From positions 40,657-77,194 of the forward strand of contig NZ_AYVY01000011.1 in assembly GCF_000503055.1 (NCBI RefSeq): a stretch of DNA of 36,538 nucleotides. Reading direction: 5' to 3'. The notes below the pieces were generated by a model, which saw only the letters and a program-made list of their open reading frames with translations, was not told the origin of the DNA and searched no databases. The first letter of the stretch is position 1, and each line of letters starts with the position of its first letter. Of this stretch, positions 15,766 to 24,639 are shown piece by piece. This DNA comes from Mesorhizobium sp. LSHC420B00. Lineage in GTDB: Bacteria > Pseudomonadota > Alphaproteobacteria > Rhizobiales > Rhizobiaceae. The translations under genes and the position numbers were made by a program.

Positions 15766-16605
15766 ATGCGTTTCGAAGGCACGGCAGCCTATGTTGCCGA
15801 CAAGGATCTGATGGTGGCGGTCAACGCGGCGATCGCGCTGGAGCGGCCGTTGCTGGTCAAGGGCGAGCCCGGCACCGGCAAGACCGAACTTGCCCGCCAG
15901 GTGGCGGCAGCGCTCGGTCTGGATCTGATCGAATGGCACGTCAAATCGACCACGCGGGCGCAGCAGGGTCTCTATGAATACGATGCCGTCTCGCGGCTGC
16001 GCGACAGCCAGCTCGGCGACGAGCGCTTCAACGACATTCGCAATTACATCAAGCGCGGCAAATTATGGAATGCCTTTGCCGCCGGCAAGAAAGTCGTGCT
16101 TCTGATCGACGAGATCGACAAGGCCGATATCGAGTTCCCCAACGATCTGTTGCAGGAATTGGATAGGATGGAGTTCTTCGTCTACGAGACCGGCGAGACC
16201 ATCCGCGCCACCGTCCGGCCGATCGTCATCATCACCTCCAACAACGAGAAGGAATTGCCGGACGCCTTCCTGCGCCGCTGCTTCTTCCACTACATCCGCT
16301 TCCCCGACGTCGACACTTTGCACAAAATCGTCGACGTGCATTATCCCGGCATCAAGCAGAAACTGGTGCGAGCGGCATTGACCCAGTTCTATGAGATCCG
16401 CGATGTGCCCGGCCTGAAGAAGAAGCCGTCGACCTCCGAGGCACTCGACTGGATCCGCCTGCTGGTCGCCGACGACATCGCGCCCGAGGACCTGCGCGCC
16501 GACCCGAAGAATGCGTTGCCGAAACTGCATGGCGCGTTGCTGAAGAACGAACAGGACGTGCATCTGTTCGAGCGCCTGGCCTTCATGGCGAGACGGCAGG
16601 GGTGA
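15766..16605 (+). CDS. MoxR-family AAA ATPase
   Basis: 279 residues from ATG 15766, which has GGGAG five bases upstream; ATG 15748 is an alternative adding six residues. Walker A GEPGTGKT is at residues 33-40, Walker B VVLLIDEIDKA at 110-120, sensor 1 ITSNN at 156-160 and the arginine region PDAFLRRC at 165-172. MoxR ATPases are chaperone-like and nearly always act with a VWA-domain protein to mature or assemble enzyme complexes. The VWA partner here is two genes downstream, with a GNAT gene between. In carbon monoxide dehydrogenase clusters the corresponding pair is CoxD/CoxE, but no dehydrogenase genes are in this window. Confidence 0.93.
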   Translation: MRFEGTAAYVADKDLMVAVNAAIALERPLLVKGEPGTGKTELARQVAAALGLDLIEWHVKSTTRAQQGLYEYDAVSRLRDSQLGDERFNDIRNYIKRGKLWNAFAAGKKVVLLIDEIDKADIEFPNDLLQELDRMEFFVYETGETIRATVRPIVIITSNNEKELPDAFLRRCFFHYIRFPDVDTLHKIVDVHYPGIKQKLVRAALTQFYEIRDVPGLKKKPSTSEALDWIRLLVADDIAPEDLRADPKNALPKLHGALLKNEQDVHLFERLAFMARRQG

Positions 16606-16723
16606 GGGGCTGGTCAGTCGGAAGCCGACGAAAGCCCTCGGACAGCGGTTTCCCGTCGCTGGACCGTTGCCCTTGGTCAGGGACGGAGGCAGCTTCGGGT
16701 TGCCGAGTTCAGAGGGAAATGAA

Positions 16724-17170
16724 ATGACCGAGATCACCGTCCGCCCATTGGCGCAATCCGACCATGCCGATTGGCGGCGTCTGTGGACCGCCTATCTCAC
16801 CTTCTACGAAACCAAGTTGCCGGAAGCGGTTTACGCCGTCACCTGGAAGCGGCTGTTCACGGCGGGCGAGTTCGAGCCGAAAGGCTTCATCGCCACCCTC
16901 GACGGCAAGGCCGTCGGCCTGACGCACTATCTCTACCATCGCTCCTGCTGGTCGGAGATAAACAACTGCTATCTGCAGGACCTGTTTGCCGACCCCGATG
17001 TGCGCGGCAAGGGCGTCGGCGCCGCCCTGATCGAAGCGGTCAGGCAGGAAGCCGGCAAGATCGGCGTCAAGAACGTCTACTGGATGACGCACGAGACCAA
17101 CACCACCGCACGCAAGCTCTACGACCATGTGGCGCGCAGGACCGGCTTCATCGAGTATGATCTGCTGTAG
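16724..17170 (+). CDS. GNAT-family N-acetyltransferase
   Basis: 148 residues from ATG 16724 with GAGGGAA upstream. The acetyl-CoA binding motif A is at residues 94-102 (RGKGVGAAL), preceded by the strand LQDLFADPDV, and motif B follows with NVYWMTHETNTTARKLYDHVA. It transfers an acetyl group from acetyl-CoA to an amine on an unknown acceptor. It lies between the MoxR ATPase and its VWA partner, starting 118 bases after the first and ending eight bases before the second. Co-transcription with the VWA gene is therefore likely; whether it modifies a client of that system is open. Confidence 0.9.
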   Translation: MTEITVRPLAQSDHADWRRLWTAYLTFYETKLPEAVYAVTWKRLFTAGEFEPKGFIATLDGKAVGLTHYLYHRSCWSEINNCYLQDLFADPDVRGKGVGAALIEAVRQEAGKIGVKNVYWMTHETNTTARKLYDHVARRTGFIEYDLL

Positions 17171-17178
17171 ACCGTGAG

Positions 17179-18369
17179 ATGTTCATCCCCTTCTTCCTCG
17201 AACTGAAGGCAGCGCGGGTTCCGGTCTCGCTCCGCGAATATCTGTCGCTGCTGGAGGGGCTGGAGGCCGGGCTGGTCGACTATGATGTTGAGGGCTTTTA
17301 CTATCTCGCCCGCGCCGCTCTGGTGAAGGACGAGCGCCACATCGACCGCTTCGACCAGGTCTTTTCGCACATCTTCAAAGGTGTCGAGGCGCGGGCTGGC
17401 GAAAACCCGGTCGATGTCGCAAACATCCCGGAGGAATGGCTGCGGAGGCTCGCCGAAAAGCACCTGACCGATGAGGAGAAGAAGCTGGTCGAGGCGCTGG
17501 GCGGCTTCGAAAAGCTGATGGCGAGGCTGAAGAAGCGGCTGGAGGAGCAAAAGGGCCGACATCAGGGCGGTTCGAAATGGATCGGCACCGGCGGCACCTC
17601 GCCCTTCGGCGCCTATGGCTACAATCCCGAAGGCGTGCGCATCGGCCAGCACGAAAGCCGCAACCGCCGTGCGGTAAAAGTCTGGGACAAACGCGAGTTC
17701 AGGAACTTCGACGATGCCGTCGAGCTCGGCACCCGCAACATCAAGGTCGCGCTGAAGCGCTTGCGCCGCTGGGTGCGCGAAGGCGCCGAAGAGGAATTCG
17801 ACCTGCCAGGGACCATCCACGCCACCGCCGAGCACGGATATCTCGACGTTAAGACACAACCCGAACGTCGCAATGCGGTCAAGCTGCTGATGTTCTTCGA
17901 TGTCGGCGGCTCGATGGACGACCACATCAGGAGCGTCGAGGAGCTATTTTCGGCTGCCCGCGCCGAATTCCGCCAGCTCGAATATTTCTATTTCCACAAC
18001 TGCCTCTACGAGGGCGTGTGGAAGGACAATCGCCGCCGCCATGCCGAGGTGATTCCGACCTTCGATCTCCTGCATAAATATGGCCCCGACTACAAGGTGA
18101 TCGTCGTCGGCGACGCCTCGATGAGCCCCTACGAGATCGCCCATCCCGGCGGCTCGGTCGAGCACTGGAACAAGGAGGCCGGCGCCGTCTGGCTTGGGCG
18201 GTTGCTGCAGCAATGGCCAAATGCCATATGGCTCAACCCGGAAGCCGAGAAGAACTGGGGTTTTACCCATTCGATTGCCATGATCCGCGATATTTTTGAC
18301 GGCCGCATGTTTCCACTGACGCTCGCCGGCCTCGAAGCCGCGACGAAGCAACTTTCAAGGAAGCACTGA
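17179..18369 (+). CDS. VWA-domain protein, CoxE-like partner of MoxR
   Basis: 396 residues. The start at 17179 lies eight bases after the GNAT stop, and CCGTGAG provides a weak binding site. Residues 1-110 are a helical domain, 110-210 a basic and glycine-containing linker, and about 233-390 a von Willebrand factor A domain. The metal-ion site is DVGGS (241-245), so the usual first serine of DxSxS is glycine; I believe this variant is normal for the CoxE-like subfamily. VWA proteins of this kind act with a MoxR ATPase on target complexes in the cytoplasm. The gene abuts the MBL-fold gene directly (stop and start adjacent). Confidence 0.88.
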   Translation: MFIPFFLELKAARVPVSLREYLSLLEGLEAGLVDYDVEGFYYLARAALVKDERHIDRFDQVFSHIFKGVEARAGENPVDVANIPEEWLRRLAEKHLTDEEKKLVEALGGFEKLMARLKKRLEEQKGRHQGGSKWIGTGGTSPFGAYGYNPEGVRIGQHESRNRRAVKVWDKREFRNFDDAVELGTRNIKVALKRLRRWVREGAEEEFDLPGTIHATAEHGYLDVKTQPERRNAVKLLMFFDVGGSMDDHIRSVEELFSAARAEFRQLEYFYFHNCLYEGVWKDNRRRHAEVIPTFDLLHKYGPDYKVIVVGDASMSPYEIAHPGGSVEHWNKEAGAVWLGRLLQQWPNAIWLNPEAEKNWGFTHSIAMIRDIFDGRMFPLTLAGLEAATKQLSRKH

Positions 18370-19191
18370 ATGGATCCACGCAAAACAGGAAGGTCGACCT
18401 GTTTCCTTTGCCTGCAATGCGGTGTCCAGTTCGCGGCGACAGCGACGCCGCCGCGACATTGCCCGATCTGCGAGGACGAGCGGCAATATGTGCGTTGGGA
18501 GGGCCAGGCCTGGACCACGCCGGAAGAGCTCGCCGCCGGCCATCGGCTCGTGATGAGAGACGACGCCGGCGTGCTCGCCTTCGGCATCGAGCCGCGCTTC
18601 GCCATCGGCCAGCGGGCATTGCTGGCGCAAACGCCGCACGGCAATGTGCTGTGGGACTGCATTTCGATGGTCAGCGACGAGGCGGTGGCCGAGATCAACC
18701 GCCGGGGCGGCCTCGCCGCGATCGCCATTTCCCACTGCCATTATTATTCGGCAATGGTCGAGTGGAGCGAGGCGTTTGGCGGCGTGCCGATTTATCTGCA
18801 CGCCGATGATTGTCAGTGGATCATGCGGCCGCATCCGGCGATCATCAGCTGGCAAGGCGAGACGCGCGCCATAAACCCGTCGCTGACGCTCATCCGCTGC
18901 GGCGGCCACTTTGCCGGTGGCCAGGTGCTGCACTGGAAGCGCGACGGCGGCAATGCCATCCTGGCCGGCGACATCGTGCAGGTGACGCCGACTCGCCGCC
19001 ATCTCAGCTTCATGTACAGCTACCCGAACTACATCCCGCTCAACGCTTCGAAAGTGCTCGGCATCAAGGCCGCGCTGGAGCCTTTCGCGTTCGACCATAT
19101 CTATGGCGCGTGGTGGAACCAGAACGTCATCGGAGATGCAAAGGCGGCATTTTCAGCATCGGTTGCGCGCTATCTCGCCGCCATCGCCTGA
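18370..19191 (+). CDS. MBL-fold metallohydrolase-like protein with N-terminal zinc ribbon
   Basis: 273 residues; ATG 18370 immediately follows the VWA stop, so translation is coupled. The N terminus holds CxxC pairs (Cys14/Cys17 and Cys31/Cys34, in CLQC and CPIC), a rubredoxin- or ribbon-like metal site. A metallo-beta-lactamase fold follows. The first metal motif reads SHCHYYS (His122, His124), lacking the Asp and His of the normal HxHxDH, while later elements such as GGHFAGG and ILAGDIVQV remain. A related subfamily with SHPHYYS-like motifs exists, so this may be family-typical rather than damage. Catalysis may be altered or lost. Its place at the end of the MoxR-GNAT-VWA run suggests a linked role, otherwise unknown. 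Confidence 0.82.
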   Translation: MDPRKTGRSTCFLCLQCGVQFAATATPPRHCPICEDERQYVRWEGQAWTTPEELAAGHRLVMRDDAGVLAFGIEPRFAIGQRALLAQTPHGNVLWDCISMVSDEAVAEINRRGGLAAIAISHCHYYSAMVEWSEAFGGVPIYLHADDCQWIMRPHPAIISWQGETRAINPSLTLIRCGGHFAGGQVLHWKRDGGNAILAGDIVQVTPTRRHLSFMYSYPNYIPLNASKVLGIKAALEPFAFDHIYGAWWNQNVIGDAKAAFSASVARYLAAIA

Positions 19192-19299
19192 GGAATTCTT
19201 CGCGACAGGATAGAAATACGGGCAAACGCGGTAACAAATCCCTATTTCAGGCGAAGTTGGGAAGGCAACCCAAATAGCGACCTAAGCTAAGAGGAAAAA

Positions 19300-19704
19300 A
19301 TGGACAGCCACACCTACCCCGTTACCCGCACCGACGCCGAATGGCGCGCCCGGCTGACGCCTGAGCAATATGCGGTGATGCGCAACCACGGCACCGAGCG
19401 GCCGGGAAGCTGCGCCCTGCTGCACGAGAAGCGCGCCGGCACCTTCTCCTGCGTCGGCTGCGACCAACCCTTGTTTGAATCCAAGCTGAAATTCGAGAGC
19501 GGCACCGGCTGGCCGAGCTTCAACGACCCGGTGCCGGGTTCGCTCGAGACTACTGTCGACCGCAGCTACGGCATGGTCCGCACCGAATGCCATTGCGCCC
19601 GCTGCGGCAGCCATCTCGGCCACGTCTTCGAGGACGGCCCGCCGCCGACCGGTCTGCGCTATTGCATCAACGGCGTGGCGCTCAAATTCGAGCCGGCCGC
19701 CTGA
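19300..19704 (+). CDS. msrB: Peptide methionine-(R)-sulfoxide reductase MsrB
   Basis: 134 residues, start ATG 19300 with AGAGGAAAAA just upstream. MsrB reduces the R-sulfoxide of methionine in oxidised proteins using thioredoxin. The structural zinc site is Cys51/Cys54 (CVGC) and Cys99/Cys102 (CARC). The catalytic cysteine is Cys122 in RYCINGVAL. The family signatures GTGWPSF and SHLGHVF are intact. It appears to be a single-gene unit; a 108-base gap separates it from the MBL-fold gene, and it ends only three bases from a convergent gene. Confidence 0.97.
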   Translation: MDSHTYPVTRTDAEWRARLTPEQYAVMRNHGTERPGSCALLHEKRAGTFSCVGCDQPLFESKLKFESGTGWPSFNDPVPGSLETTVDRSYGMVRTECHCARCGSHLGHVFEDGPPPTGLRYCINGVALKFEPAA

Positions 19705-19713
19705 TCGTCAGGC
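19699..19713. terminator. Hairpin holding both convergent stop codons
   Basis: GCCTGA and TCAGGC pair around TCG. The msrB stop (TGA 19702-19704) is in the left arm, and the stop of the opposing small membrane gene (19708-19710) is in the right arm. There is no T run, so its role as a terminator is uncertain. Confidence 0.3.
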
Positions 19714-20022
19714 CACGACCACCAGGATCAGCCACAACGTGGCGCCAAGCGTCATCAGCGAGGCCTTGGCGCCACTTGATTTTCCGGCAGTTCGCCAAAC
19801 GGCAAAAGTCAGGAAGATGTTGTAGGGCACCGGCGCGAAATGCACCGCCAGAACCAGCGCAAGCGGCAGCTTCAGCCCGAGCAGAATGAGCGCCACCACC
19901 GACGACGCGACGTTGATCGCTGTGCCGACAACAACCAGGTCGCGCCAGAACAGCCGATCGAGCGGCACGCCGCCGAGCCAGCGTGAGCGGAAGAAGGCGG
20001 CAACGCGCGACATGATCGTCAT
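19708..20022 (-). CDS. Small membrane protein, unknown function
   Basis: 104 residues from ATG 20022 (GGTGGA just upstream), or 101 from ATG 20013. About three membrane helices: near residues 28-50 (LVVVGTAINVASSVVALILLG), 51-75 and 86-104. A short basic N terminus (FFRSRW) probably faces the cytoplasm. The frame is open further upstream, but that part is antisense to nothing and overlaps the next minus-strand gene, so it is not coding. I do not recognise the family. It may be co-transcribed with the gene ending at 20094, 71 bases upstream. Confidence 0.6.
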   Translation of the reverse strand: MTIMSRVAAFFRSRWLGGVPLDRLFWRDLVVVGTAINVASSVVALILLGLKLPLALVLAVHFAPVPYNIFLTFAVWRTAGKSSGAKASLMTLGATLWLILVVVA

Positions 20023-20093
20023 CGATCCACCGGCTCCCTCGCTCTGCTCACCAGCGCAACCCTTCCACAAGGATTGCGTCTGGAAACCCTGCT

Positions 20094-20534
20094 TTATTCC
20101 TGACCCAGAACTTCGGCAATCGCGCGCTCGAAACGCGAGGCTTCCGTCACCAGCCAGTCGGTCATCGCCGGCCAATTGTCTTCGGCAAAACAATTCACCC
20201 GCCACATCGAATTGATGCCGAGGCCGTCGCAACTTTGTTCTGGCCTGAGCTTCAGCCTGTCTTCGATGGCCGGCTGGAACGGCTTCAGCCGCGACCAGGC
20301 TTGCGTGGCACCGAACTTCTCGTTGCGGCCGAAGAAGACGCCGACATGATTCTGCGCAGGCGCGACGTACATGGAAAGGACCAATGCGAAGTCGGGCAGC
20401 CCACGCTGCCAGAACCACGGTCCACGCCTCGCCAGCAGAGCCCTTTCATCCGGATGCCGTTCCGCGAACAGCGTCCAGAAGCTGCGTTGGCGGAATTCAG
20501 AGGCGCGGCGGGCGCCAAAATCGAATTCGCTCAT
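20094..20534 (-). CDS. Conserved hypothetical protein, DUF4268-like
   Basis: 146 residues. The layout resembles DUF4268: an N-terminal FWTLFAERHPDE helix, a strand FALVLSMYVAPAQNHVGVFFG, then FQPAIEDRLKLRPEQ and a C-terminal WPAMTDWLVTEASRFERAI helix. DUF4268 domains are related to a nuclease-like fold in some restriction-linked proteins, but this short stand-alone form has no known function. The match is from memory of the pattern and needs a profile search. No signal peptide or membrane helix. The ribosome binding site before ATG 20534 is weak. Confidence 0.6.
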   Translation of the reverse strand: MSEFDFGARRASEFRQRSFWTLFAERHPDERALLARRGPWFWQRGLPDFALVLSMYVAPAQNHVGVFFGRNEKFGATQAWSRLKPFQPAIEDRLKLRPEQSCDGLGINSMWRVNCFAEDNWPAMTDWLVTEASRFERAIAEVLGQE

Positions 20535-20584
20535 GTTCGAACCGTTGAGGGGCGCCGCAACCGGCGCCCAAGGCTATTACCGGC

Positions 20585-20845
20585 CTACACCATTCCAAGC
20601 GCGGCCTTGTACAGATCGAGGATGGACTCCTCTTCCTGCCGCTCGGCCTGGTCCTTCTTGCGCAGCCGGATGATCGACCGCATCGCCTTAGTGTCGAAGC
20701 CGGTGCCCTTGGCCTCGGCGAACACTTCCTTGATGTCGTCGGCAATCGTCTTCTTCTCTTCCTCGAGCCGCTCGATACGCTCGATGAAGGCGCGCAACTG
20801 GCCGGCGGCAACAGTCTGGCTGGTCTCGGTGATGTCGTCGGCCAT
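20585..20845 (-). CDS. gapR: GapR (DUF2312) nucleoid-associated protein
   Basis: 86 residues from ATG 20845, with GGAGAG seven bases upstream; the nine extra codons to 20872 are not needed. The sequence is almost entirely coiled-coil helix ([20 protein letters not shown], then [14 protein letters not shown]) followed by [20 protein letters not shown], the DUF2312 signature. In Caulobacter, GapR tetramers clamp overtwisted DNA ahead of polymerases and help topoisomerases; it is widely conserved in alphaproteobacteria. The gene stands alone. A hairpin CTCGGG-GTGA-CCCGAG lies upstream at 20878-20893, possibly in its leader. Confidence 0.95.
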   Translation of the reverse strand: MADDITETSQTVAAGQLRAFIERIERLEEEKKTIADDIKEVFAEAKGTGFDTKAMRSIIRLRKKDQAERQEEESILDLYKAALGMV

Positions 20846-21006
20846 ATTCTTCTCTCCGCGTCGTTTTCTCACCGCGACTCGGGGTGACCCGAGCGGCGAA
20901 TTGCAGCGGTTCGATGCCCGACCGGGCGCGGCGGGTCAAGGTGCTATCGATGCGGCATGAAGGGCTGCTGCCAGGCGCCGACAAGGCTGTCTGATGCCGG
21001 CCTATT

Positions 21007-24000
21007 TCACCCGAATGCGATCAGCAGATCCTTGGCATCAATCTGGTCGCCGGCCTTGACGAGCATCTCGGCTATGGTGCCGTCGCGCTCGGCATGCAGC
21101 GCCGTTTCCATCTTCATCGCTTCGATCGACAGCAGCACGTCGCCGGCCTTCACCGCCTGGCCGGCAGCGACCGCAAGCGCCGAGACGACGCCGGGCATCG
21201 GCGCGCCGACATGCGCCTCATTGCCCGGCTCCGCCTTGCGCCGTGCCTTGGCAGCGGACGCGCCATGCGCCCGGTCCGGTACCTTCACGCGGCGCGGCTG
21301 GCCGTTGAGCTCGAAGAACACGGTGACCATGCCCTTTTCGTCGACATCGCCCATGGCAAGGCAGCGCACCACCAGCGTCTTGCCTTTCTCGATGTCGACG
21401 AAAATCTCGTCTTCCGGCTTCATGCCGTAGAAATAGGTCGGTGTCGGCAGCACGCTGACCGGGCCGTAGGTCTCCTGCGCGGCGGCGAAATCCGAAAACA
21501 CCTTCGGATACATCAGCCACGACGCGAACTCGAACTCACTGAGCTTGCGCTCGAGCTTTTCCTCGACCTCCCTGCGGCTGGCCGTGAGGTCCGCCGCCTT
21601 GAGCAGCGAACCCGGCCGCACCGTGATCGGCTTTTCGCCCTTCAGCACCTTCTTCTGCAATGGCTTTGGCCAGCCGCCCGGCGACTGGCCGAGGTCGCCG
21701 CGCAACATCGACACCACAGAATCCGGGAAGGCGATGTCCCGCGCCGGATTCTCGACGTCGGCGACGGTCAGGTCCTGGCTGACCATCATCAGCGCCATGT
21801 CGCCGACGACCTTGGACGACGGCGTCACCTTGACGATATCGCCGAACATCAGATTGACGTCGTGATAGGTCTGCGCCACTTCGTGCCAGCGCGTCTCCAG
21901 CCCAAGCGAGCGCGCCTGTTCCTTGAGGTTGGTGAACTGCCCGCCAGGCATTTCGTGCAGATAGACCTCCGATGCTGGCCCCTTCAGGTCGCTTTCGAAG
22001 GCGGCGTACTGGTTGCGCACCGCCTCCCAGTAGAACGAGATATTCCTGATCCATTGCGGGTCGAGGCCCGGATCGCGCTCGGTGCCCTTCAGCGCCTCGA
22101 CGATCGAACCCAGGCATGGCTGCGAGGTGTTGCCAGATAGCGAATCCATCGCCGCGTCGATGCCGTCGACACCGCTCTCCACCGCTGCCAGCACGGTGGC
22201 CGCCGACAGGCCGGATGTGTCGTGCGTGTGGAAGTGGATCGGCAGGTCTGTCGCCTCGCGCAGTGCCTTGAACAGCACGCGGGCAGCACTCGGCTTTAGA
22301 AGCCCCGCCATGTCCTTGACGGCAATGATATGGGCGCCCGCCGCCTGCAATTCGCTGGCCAGGCCGACATAGTATTTCAGATCGTATTTCGCCCGCGCCG
22401 GATCGAGTATGTCGCCGGTATAGCAGATCGCCGCTTCGATCAGCTTGCCCTCGGCGCCGACCGCATCCATGGCCACACGCATGTTCTCGACCCAGTTCAG
22501 GCAGTCGAAGACGCGGAACAGGTCGATGCCGCCAGCAGCGGCCTGGTGGACGAAATGCTGGACGACATTGTCGGGATAGTTAGTATAGCCAACGCCGTTG
22601 GCGCCACGCAGAAGCATCTGCAGCAGAAGATTGGGTGCTGCCTCGCGCACCAGCGACAGCCGCTCCCATGGATCTTCGGTGAGGAAGCGCATGGCGACGT
22701 CGAATGTTGCGCCGCCCCAGCATTCGAGTGACAAAAGCTGCGGCAGAGCGCGCGCATAGGTGCCGGCGATGCCGGCGATGTCATAGGTGCGCACACGCGT
22801 CGCGAGCAAGGATTGATGCCCGTCGCGCATTGTCGTGTCGGTGACCAGCACCTCTTTTTGCTCGCGCATCCACGCCGCGAATTTCTCCGGCCCGAGCACG
22901 TCGAGCTTCTGCTTGCTGCCGTCAGGCACATTGCCGTTGAGATATGGCACCACCGGTGGCGCCGCATCTGCTTTTGGCTGCGGCCGGCCGCGCGTCTCGG
23001 GATGGCCATTGACCGAAACGTCGGCAAGATAGTTGAGCAGCTTGGTCGCGCGGTCCTGCCGCTTCACGCTGGCGAACAGTTCCGGCGTCGTGTCGATGAA
23101 CTTGGTGGTGTAGGAATTGTCGGCGAAGCTCCGGTGATTGATGATCGCCTCGAGAAAGGTGAGATTGGTCGCCACGCCCCGGATTCGGAATTCGCGCAAC
23201 GCCCGGTTCATGCGGGCGATGGTCTCGGCCGGCGTCGGCGCCCACGCCGTCACCTTTTCCAGCAATGGATCGTAGAAGCGGGTGATGACCGCGCCCGAAT
23301 AGGCGGTGCCCCCATCAAGGCGGATGCCGAAGCCGGTGGCGCCGCGATAGGCGGTGATGCGGCCATAGTCGGGGATGAAATTATGCTCGGGGTCTTCAGT
23401 GGTGATGCGGCACTGCAGCGCGTGCCCGTTGAGCCTGATGTCCTTCTGCGTCGGCACGCCCGATTCCGCCGTGCCGATGGCAAAGCCGTCGAGTATGTGG
23501 ATCTGTGCTTTGACGATGTCGATGCCGGTCACTTGTTCGGTGACGGTGTGCTCGACCTGGATGCGCGGATTGACCTCGATGAAATAGAATTTTCCGGTAT
23601 CGGCATCCTGCAGGAACTCGACCGTGCCGGCGCCGATATAGCTGGTTTCGCGCGCGATCCTCAGCGCATAGGCGCAAAGCTCCTCGCGCTGCGACATTTC
23701 GAGATAGGGAGCCGGCGCCCGCTCGACCACTTTCTGGTTGCGGCGCTGGATCGAACAATCGCGCTCGAACAGATGCACCGCATTGCCATGCGTGTCGCCC
23801 AGCACCTGCACCTCGACATGGCGGGCGCGCTCGATCAGCTTCTCGAGATAGACCTCGTCCTTGCCGAAAGCCGCCTTCGCCTCACGCTTGCCTTCCATCA
23901 CCTCGCGGGCGAGATCGGCCTCGGAGCGGATGGCGCGCATGCCGCGGCCGCCGCCGCCCCAGGACGCCTTGAGCATCACCGGGTAGCCGATCGTCCTGGC

Positions 24001-24465
24001 GAGTTCCTTCACCGCCGCCATGTCGTCCGGCAAGGGATCGGTGGCGGGAATTACCGGCACACCGACTTCGATTGCGAGATTGCGGGCGGCGACCTTGTTG
24101 CCCAGCCTGCGCATCGTATCCGGCTTTGGCCCGATGAAGATGATGCCGGCCGTGGCGCAGGCCTCGGCGAATTCCGGGCTCTCCGACAGCAGGCCGTAGC
24201 CTGGATGGATGGCATCGGCGCCCGAAAGCCTGGCGACGCGGATAACCTCCTCGATCGACAGATAGCTTTCGATCGGCCCCATATCCCTGGTCAGGTGCGG
24301 CCCGCGCCCGACCTGGTAGCTTTCGTCGGCCTTGAAGCGATGCAGGGAGTATTTGTCTTCCTCCGCCCAGATCGCCACGGTTTTGAGGCCGAGTTCATTA
24401 GCCGCGCGGAAGACGCGGATGGCAATTTCGGAGCGGTTGGCGACAAGGATCTTCGAGATTGCCAA
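21007..24465 (-). CDS. pyc: Pyruvate carboxylase
   Basis: About 1152 residues, the length of rhizobial enzymes. It fixes bicarbonate onto pyruvate to give oxaloacetate (anaplerosis), using ATP and biotin. Order: biotin carboxylase with ATP-grasp (residues 1-450; KASWGGGGRGM and EVNPRIQVEHTVTE are visible), carboxyltransferase (from about 540; VTDTTMRDGHQSLLATR), an allosteric/tetramer linker, and the biotin carrier with EAMKMET, target Lys1118. I prefer a TTG start at 24465 (AISKILVANRSEIAIRVFRA follows), because GGAG lies eight bases upstream. A GTG at 24483 would add six residues but has no binding site. Single-gene unit with its own promoter. Confidence 0.97.
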   Translation of the reverse strand: MAISKILVANRSEIAIRVFRAANELGLKTVAIWAEEDKYSLHRFKADESYQVGRGPHLTRDMGPIESYLSIEEVIRVARLSGADAIHPGYGLLSESPEFAEACATAGIIFIGPKPDTMRRLGNKVAARNLAIEVGVPVIPATDPLPDDMAAVKELARTIGYPVMLKASWGGGGRGMRAIRSEADLAREVMEGKREAKAAFGKDEVYLEKLIERARHVEVQVLGDTHGNAVHLFERDCSIQRRNQKVVERAPAPYLEMSQREELCAYALRIARETSYIGAGTVEFLQDADTGKFYFIEVNPRIQVEHTVTEQVTGIDIVKAQIHILDGFAIGTAESGVPTQKDIRLNGHALQCRITTEDPEHNFIPDYGRITAYRGATGFGIRLDGGTAYSGAVITRFYDPLLEKVTAWAPTPAETIARMNRALREFRIRGVATNLTFLEAIINHRSFADNSYTTKFIDTTPELFASVKRQDRATKLLNYLADVSVNGHPETRGRPQPKADAAPPVVPYLNGNVPDGSKQKLDVLGPEKFAAWMREQKEVLVTDTTMRDGHQSLLATRVRTYDIAGIAGTYARALPQLLSLECWGGATFDVAMRFLTEDPWERLSLVREAAPNLLLQMLLRGANGVGYTNYPDNVVQHFVHQAAAGGIDLFRVFDCLNWVENMRVAMDAVGAEGKLIEAAICYTGDILDPARAKYDLKYYVGLASELQAAGAHIIAVKDMAGLLKPSAARVLFKALREATDLPIHFHTHDTSGLSAATVLAAVESGVDGIDAAMDSLSGNTSQPCLGSIVEALKGTERDPGLDPQWIRNISFYWEAVRNQYAAFESDLKGPASEVYLHEMPGGQFTNLKEQARSLGLETRWHEVAQTYHDVNLMFGDIVKVTPSSKVVGDMALMMVSQDLTVADVENPARDIAFPDSVVSMLRGDLGQSPGGWPKPLQKKVLKGEKPITVRPGSLLKAADLTASRREVEEKLERKLSEFEFASWLMYPKVFSDFAAAQETYGPVSVLPTPTYFYGMKPEDEIFVDIEKGKTLVVRCLAMGDVDEKGMVTVFFELNGQPRRVKVPDRAHGASAAKARRKAEPGNEAHVGAPMPGVVSALAVAAGQAVKAGDVLLSIEAMKMETALHAERDGTIAEMLVKAGDQIDAKDLLIAFG

Positions 24466-24504
24466 GGACAGGGCTCCGGACACGGGGAAGGGAACTGCCG
24501 GACA

Positions 24505-24532
24505 TGATTAGCGCGAAAATGCTGCAGTGCAA
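24505..24532 (-). promoter_or_regulatory. Possible pyc promoter
   Basis: On the minus strand TTGCAC (24532-24527) and TAATCA (24510-24505) are 16 bases apart, about 40 bases before the pyc start. A 10-bp palindrome GATTTAAATC (24557-24566) lies just upstream and could bind a regulator. Both are sequence matches only. Confidence 0.35.
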
Positions 24533-24584
24533 ACAAAATCGGGCAGCGGCTAAACCGATTTAAATCAACTCGATGCCGTCAAAA

Positions 24585-24613
24585 CGGAAATGCCCGGCGC
24601 AAGCGCCGGGCAT
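24585..24613 (-). terminator. Terminator of the liv operon
   Basis: ATGCCCGGCG and CGCCGGGCAT form a perfect 10-bp stem with a four-base loop (24590-24613), 26 bases after the livJ stop. On the minus strand it is followed by TTCCGTTTT, a broken T tract. Confidence 0.75.
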
Positions 24614-24639
24614 CTCCAAAATTATCGTCGTCGACAGGC

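Noticed and set aside
20878..20893. Hairpin CTCGGG-GTGA-CCCGAG between pyc and gapR
   Set aside because: Too far from the pyc stop and without a T run to call it a terminator; may just be part of the gapR leader.
22813..24507. 564-codon open frame on the plus strand
   Set aside because: Antisense to pyc over its whole length; repetitive Arg/Asp/Gly composition and no domain.
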